A stretch of DNA of 9,022 nt from Bacteroidales bacterium GP2 (lineage in GTDB: Bacteria > Bacteroidota > Bacteroidia > Bacteroidales > Muribaculaceae), in assembly GCA_001701115.1 (NCBI GenBank), contig DAAJ01000080.1, forward strand, positions 3,653 to 12,674, read 5' to 3'. Below are positions 7,428-9,022 of the stretch, one piece after another. The notes beneath the pieces are model-generated. The model was given only the letters and a program-made list of their open reading frames with translations. It did no database searches and was not told where the DNA came from. A program made the translations under genes and the position numbers. How positions within the stretch are numbered: position 1 is the stretch's first letter; each line of letters starts with the position of its first letter.

Positions 7428-7703
7428 TCAAATTTTTAAATCAGCATATACAAGCATCCATATAGCAATATGTGTCATGACCAGCAATGCAAGAAGAATC
7501 CATGTCATCAACTGCCGGCGCGGATAGCAAAGGTAAGCAAGATATGCGGCAACAACAACATAAAAGGGATATATCCATACAAGCGCCCTTACAATGGGGA
7601 ATCCTGCCGGACAGTTGGCAAGCAACACCGGGAATTGACCTGCGGGCAGAACAAGAAGTATTATAAGCGCAATCATCCACCAAGGGACTTTATAATCTCT
7701 CAT
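7428..7703 (-). CDS. Small three-helix membrane protein of unknown function
   Basis: A 91-residue hydrophobic protein with three predicted membrane helices at about residues 8-29 (WWMIALIILLVLPAG...), 37-60 (IVRALVWIYPFYVVVAAYL...) and 65-86 (LMTWILLALLVMTHIAIWML). Arginines R62-R63 between helices 2 and 3 and R2/K5 at the start suggest a cytoplasmic N-terminus and a cytoplasmic second loop. Aromatic content is high (five W, six Y). It has no motif I recognise and no signal peptide. That the frame is real is supported by its junctions: its ATG overlaps the epimerase stop by 4 nt (ATGA), and its stop is one base before the aroQ start. An overlapping frame at 7441-7683 on the same strand is rich in cysteine and looks like a shadow. 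No function is proposed. Confidence 0.8.
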   Translation of the reverse strand: MRDYKVPWWMIALIILLVLPAGQFPVLLANCPAGFPIVRALVWIYPFYVVVAAYLAYLCYPRRQLMTWILLALLVMTHIAIWMLVYADLKI

Positions 7704-8728
7704 TTTCCGCTCCTTTCTTTATCTTTTGTTTCAAGATATGCCTGAACTGTTTCCTTTATGCCGTCCTTGAGAGTATATTTCGCCTGGAAACCGAAATCAT
7801 TAACAGCATCTGTAACATCACACGACCAGTTGCGCTGCTTCATTATTTTGAATTTATCACGATTCAAAGTACTCGGCTTCATCTTAGCCACCCCGTATTT
7901 TTCAGCCACAACCGAAGCGGCATACGTTATCCAAAGCGGCAAGCGCATCGGAATCACCAGCTTTTTGCCAAGTGCATCCGCAACAATTTTACGGAACTGC
8001 TTCTGGGTATATGCCTGCGGTTCAGAAATGATATACTTTTTCCGTAATGTGCCCGGCACAGAGAGAGCATCGAAAATGGCTGTAGCAAGATCCTTTACAT
8101 AAATGAATGTAAGCATTTGCTTGCGGAAACCAACTCCGAAATCCCAATGGCTGTCAATGGATTTTATCATCATAAGGTAGTCCTGCTCATGTGGTCCATA
8201 TACACCGGTCGGACGGAAAATTGTCCAAGGAATGTCTGAACAGGTTTGCAGGAATGTCTCTGCTTTTATTTTTGACACTCCGTAACGTGTGTTCGGCTGT
8301 GGAATTGAGCGTGAAGTAAGCGGAGTATAATTTTTCTCATCTCCGGGACCAATTGCACTTAGGCTGCTCATAAACAACAGACGTTCCGGAATCTTGTCCG
8401 CTTTTCGCAGCGCTTCTACGGTATTTTGCAGGAAAATATAATTTATTCGGTTGAAATCAGCAAAGTTGTTACATTTCGTAGCACCGAGATTATACACAAT
8501 CCAATCCCATTTTTCACCTTGCGGCAAGGCACTCTCAAATGTTTGCGCCATCTGCTCCACATTGTCATAATCAAGCTCAATAAAATGGAGTGCTTCGTCA
8601 GTGAGAAATTTCTTGGATGTAGTAGAACGTATTCCTGCCCATGTATCAAAACCGCGACGGAGGCTTTCATCAGCGATAAAACCGCCAATGAAGCCTCCGG
8701 CTCCTATAATCAAAACTTTCTTTTTCAC
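7700..8728 (-). CDS. NAD(P)-dependent epimerase/dehydratase family protein (extended SDR)
   Basis: A 342-residue extended short-chain dehydrogenase/reductase. The N-terminal Rossmann motif is VLIIGAGGFIGGF (5-17), with G9-x-x-G12-x-x-G15. An acidic strand end (IELDYDN, 50-56) and VYNLGATK (78-85) follow. The catalytic set is LLFMSSLSAIGPG (117-129; serines at 121, 122 and 124) and Y149-x-x-x-K153 in TRYGVSKIKAE. FRPTGVYGP (171-179) and TFIYVKDLA (207-215) are typical of the nucleotide-sugar epimerase, dihydroflavonol reductase and sterol-dehydrogenase-like branch. The C-terminal third, which fixes substrate specificity, has no motif I can assign, so the reaction is unknown. The start ATG is 6 bases after the recA stop, and the stop overlaps the membrane protein gene by ATGA. 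It therefore appears to be read from the recA transcript unless an internal promoter exists in recA. Confidence 0.9.
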   Translation of the reverse strand: MKKKVLIIGAGGFIGGFIADESLRRGFDTWAGIRSTTSKKFLTDEALHFIELDYDNVEQMAQTFESALPQGEKWDWIVYNLGATKCNNFADFNRINYIFLQNTVEALRKADKIPERLLFMSSLSAIGPGDEKNYTPLTSRSIPQPNTRYGVSKIKAETFLQTCSDIPWTIFRPTGVYGPHEQDYLMMIKSIDSHWDFGVGFRKQMLTFIYVKDLATAIFDALSVPGTLRKKYIISEPQAYTQKQFRKIVADALGKKLVIPMRLPLWITYAASVVAEKYGVAKMKPSTLNRDKFKIMKQRNWSCDVTDAVNDFGFQAKYTLKDGIKETVQAYLETKDKERSGK

Positions 8729-8734
8729 CGTGCC

Positions 8735-9022
8735 TTACTCATGGGCATCCTCCTCAATGCTGAAGTCGTCGGGTATATCTGTGTCAAAGTCCATGTCAAG
8801 ATCATCGAGGTCGGCATCTTCGTCTGCTTTAGGTGACGCCTTTTCAGCTACCTTGGGTTTTGCACCTTTGGGAGCTTTGGCATTTGCACCCTCTTTGAGC
8901 GCTGCCATGATTTTTTCTTCAAGTTCGTCAGCAAGCTCGGGATTATCCTGAATTACCTTTTTAGCTGCCTCACGTCCCTGGGCAAGCTTTGCACCGTCAT
9001 AGCTGAACCATGCACCGCTCTT
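8735..9022 (-). CDS. recA: RecA recombinase, C-terminal 95 residues (5' end outside the window)
   Basis: The frame is open to the window edge and ends at a TAA (8735-8737). The first residues, KSGAWFSYDGAKLAQGRE, then DNPELADELEEKI, match the RecA C-terminal domain (E. coli equivalent KAGAWYSYKGEKIGQG... DNPE...). RecA forms the ATP-dependent filament for strand exchange and LexA-type SOS co-cleavage. The domain is followed by a long tail: an Ala/Lys/Pro linker at visible residues 46-66 (NAKAPKGAKPKVAEKASPKAD), then an Asp-rich end at visible residues 66-92. Acidic RecA tails are known to restrain DNA binding in E. coli; this one is longer and differently patterned. The ATPase core, promoter and any LexA site are out of view. 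The gene is followed after 6 bases by the epimerase gene. Confidence 0.95.
   Translation of the reverse strand, partial: KSGAWFSYDGAKLAQGREAAKKVIQDNPELADELEEKIMAALKEGANAKAPKGAKPKVAEKASPKADEDADLDDLDMDFDTDIPDDFSIEEDAHE

Noticed and set aside
7441..7683. Alternative cysteine-rich frame over the small membrane protein
   Set aside because: The 7428-7703 frame has exact operon junctions and clean membrane helices; this one has neither.

Overview
The window looks like ordinary chromosome from a Bacteroidales bacterium, possibly of the Muribaculaceae kind. This is inferred from three things: starts without Shine-Dalgarno sequences, a TAnnTTTG promoter-like box, and protein sequences (RecA tail, RND pump, aroQ-pyk-O-methyltransferase cluster) that resemble that order. 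I see no RNA genes, insertion sequences, CRISPR arrays or phage genes. About 97% of the window is coding.

Left half, + strand (1-5298): a tripartite efflux operon in the order periplasmic adaptor (only its last 48 residues are in the window), RND inner-membrane permease (161-3310) and TolC-family outer-membrane factor (3307-4623). The permease and the outer-membrane factor overlap by ATGA. After a 102-base gap holding a candidate promoter comes a flavodoxin-like lipoprotein (4726-5298). The first three genes should form one envelope-spanning export machine. The lipoprotein flavodoxin may be a redox companion or an independent gene.

An 18-bp hairpin (5312-5357) separates this block from a convergent block on the - strand and probably terminates both.

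Right half, - strand (9022 down to 5368): a tightly packed operon in the order recA (C-terminal 95 residues only), extended-SDR epimerase/reductase, a 91-residue three-helix membrane protein of unknown role, aroQ (type II dehydroquinase), a short pyruvate kinase-like protein and a COMT-type O-methyltransferase. Junctions are 6-nt gap, ATGA overlap, 1-nt gap, ATGA overlap and 16-nt overlap, so the genes are very likely co-transcribed and translationally coupled. The operon mixes DNA repair, shikimate pathway and glycolysis functions, and no single pathway unites them.

Points most worth a second look: the pyruvate kinase lacks the C-terminal allosteric domain and has altered nucleotide-side loops and one altered K+ ligand. 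The RecA acidic tail carries a stretch like the SSB C-terminal tip. The RND pump has non-standard residues in its proton relay. The flavodoxin is predicted to be a lipoprotein outside the cytoplasm. I found no clearly new multi-gene system.
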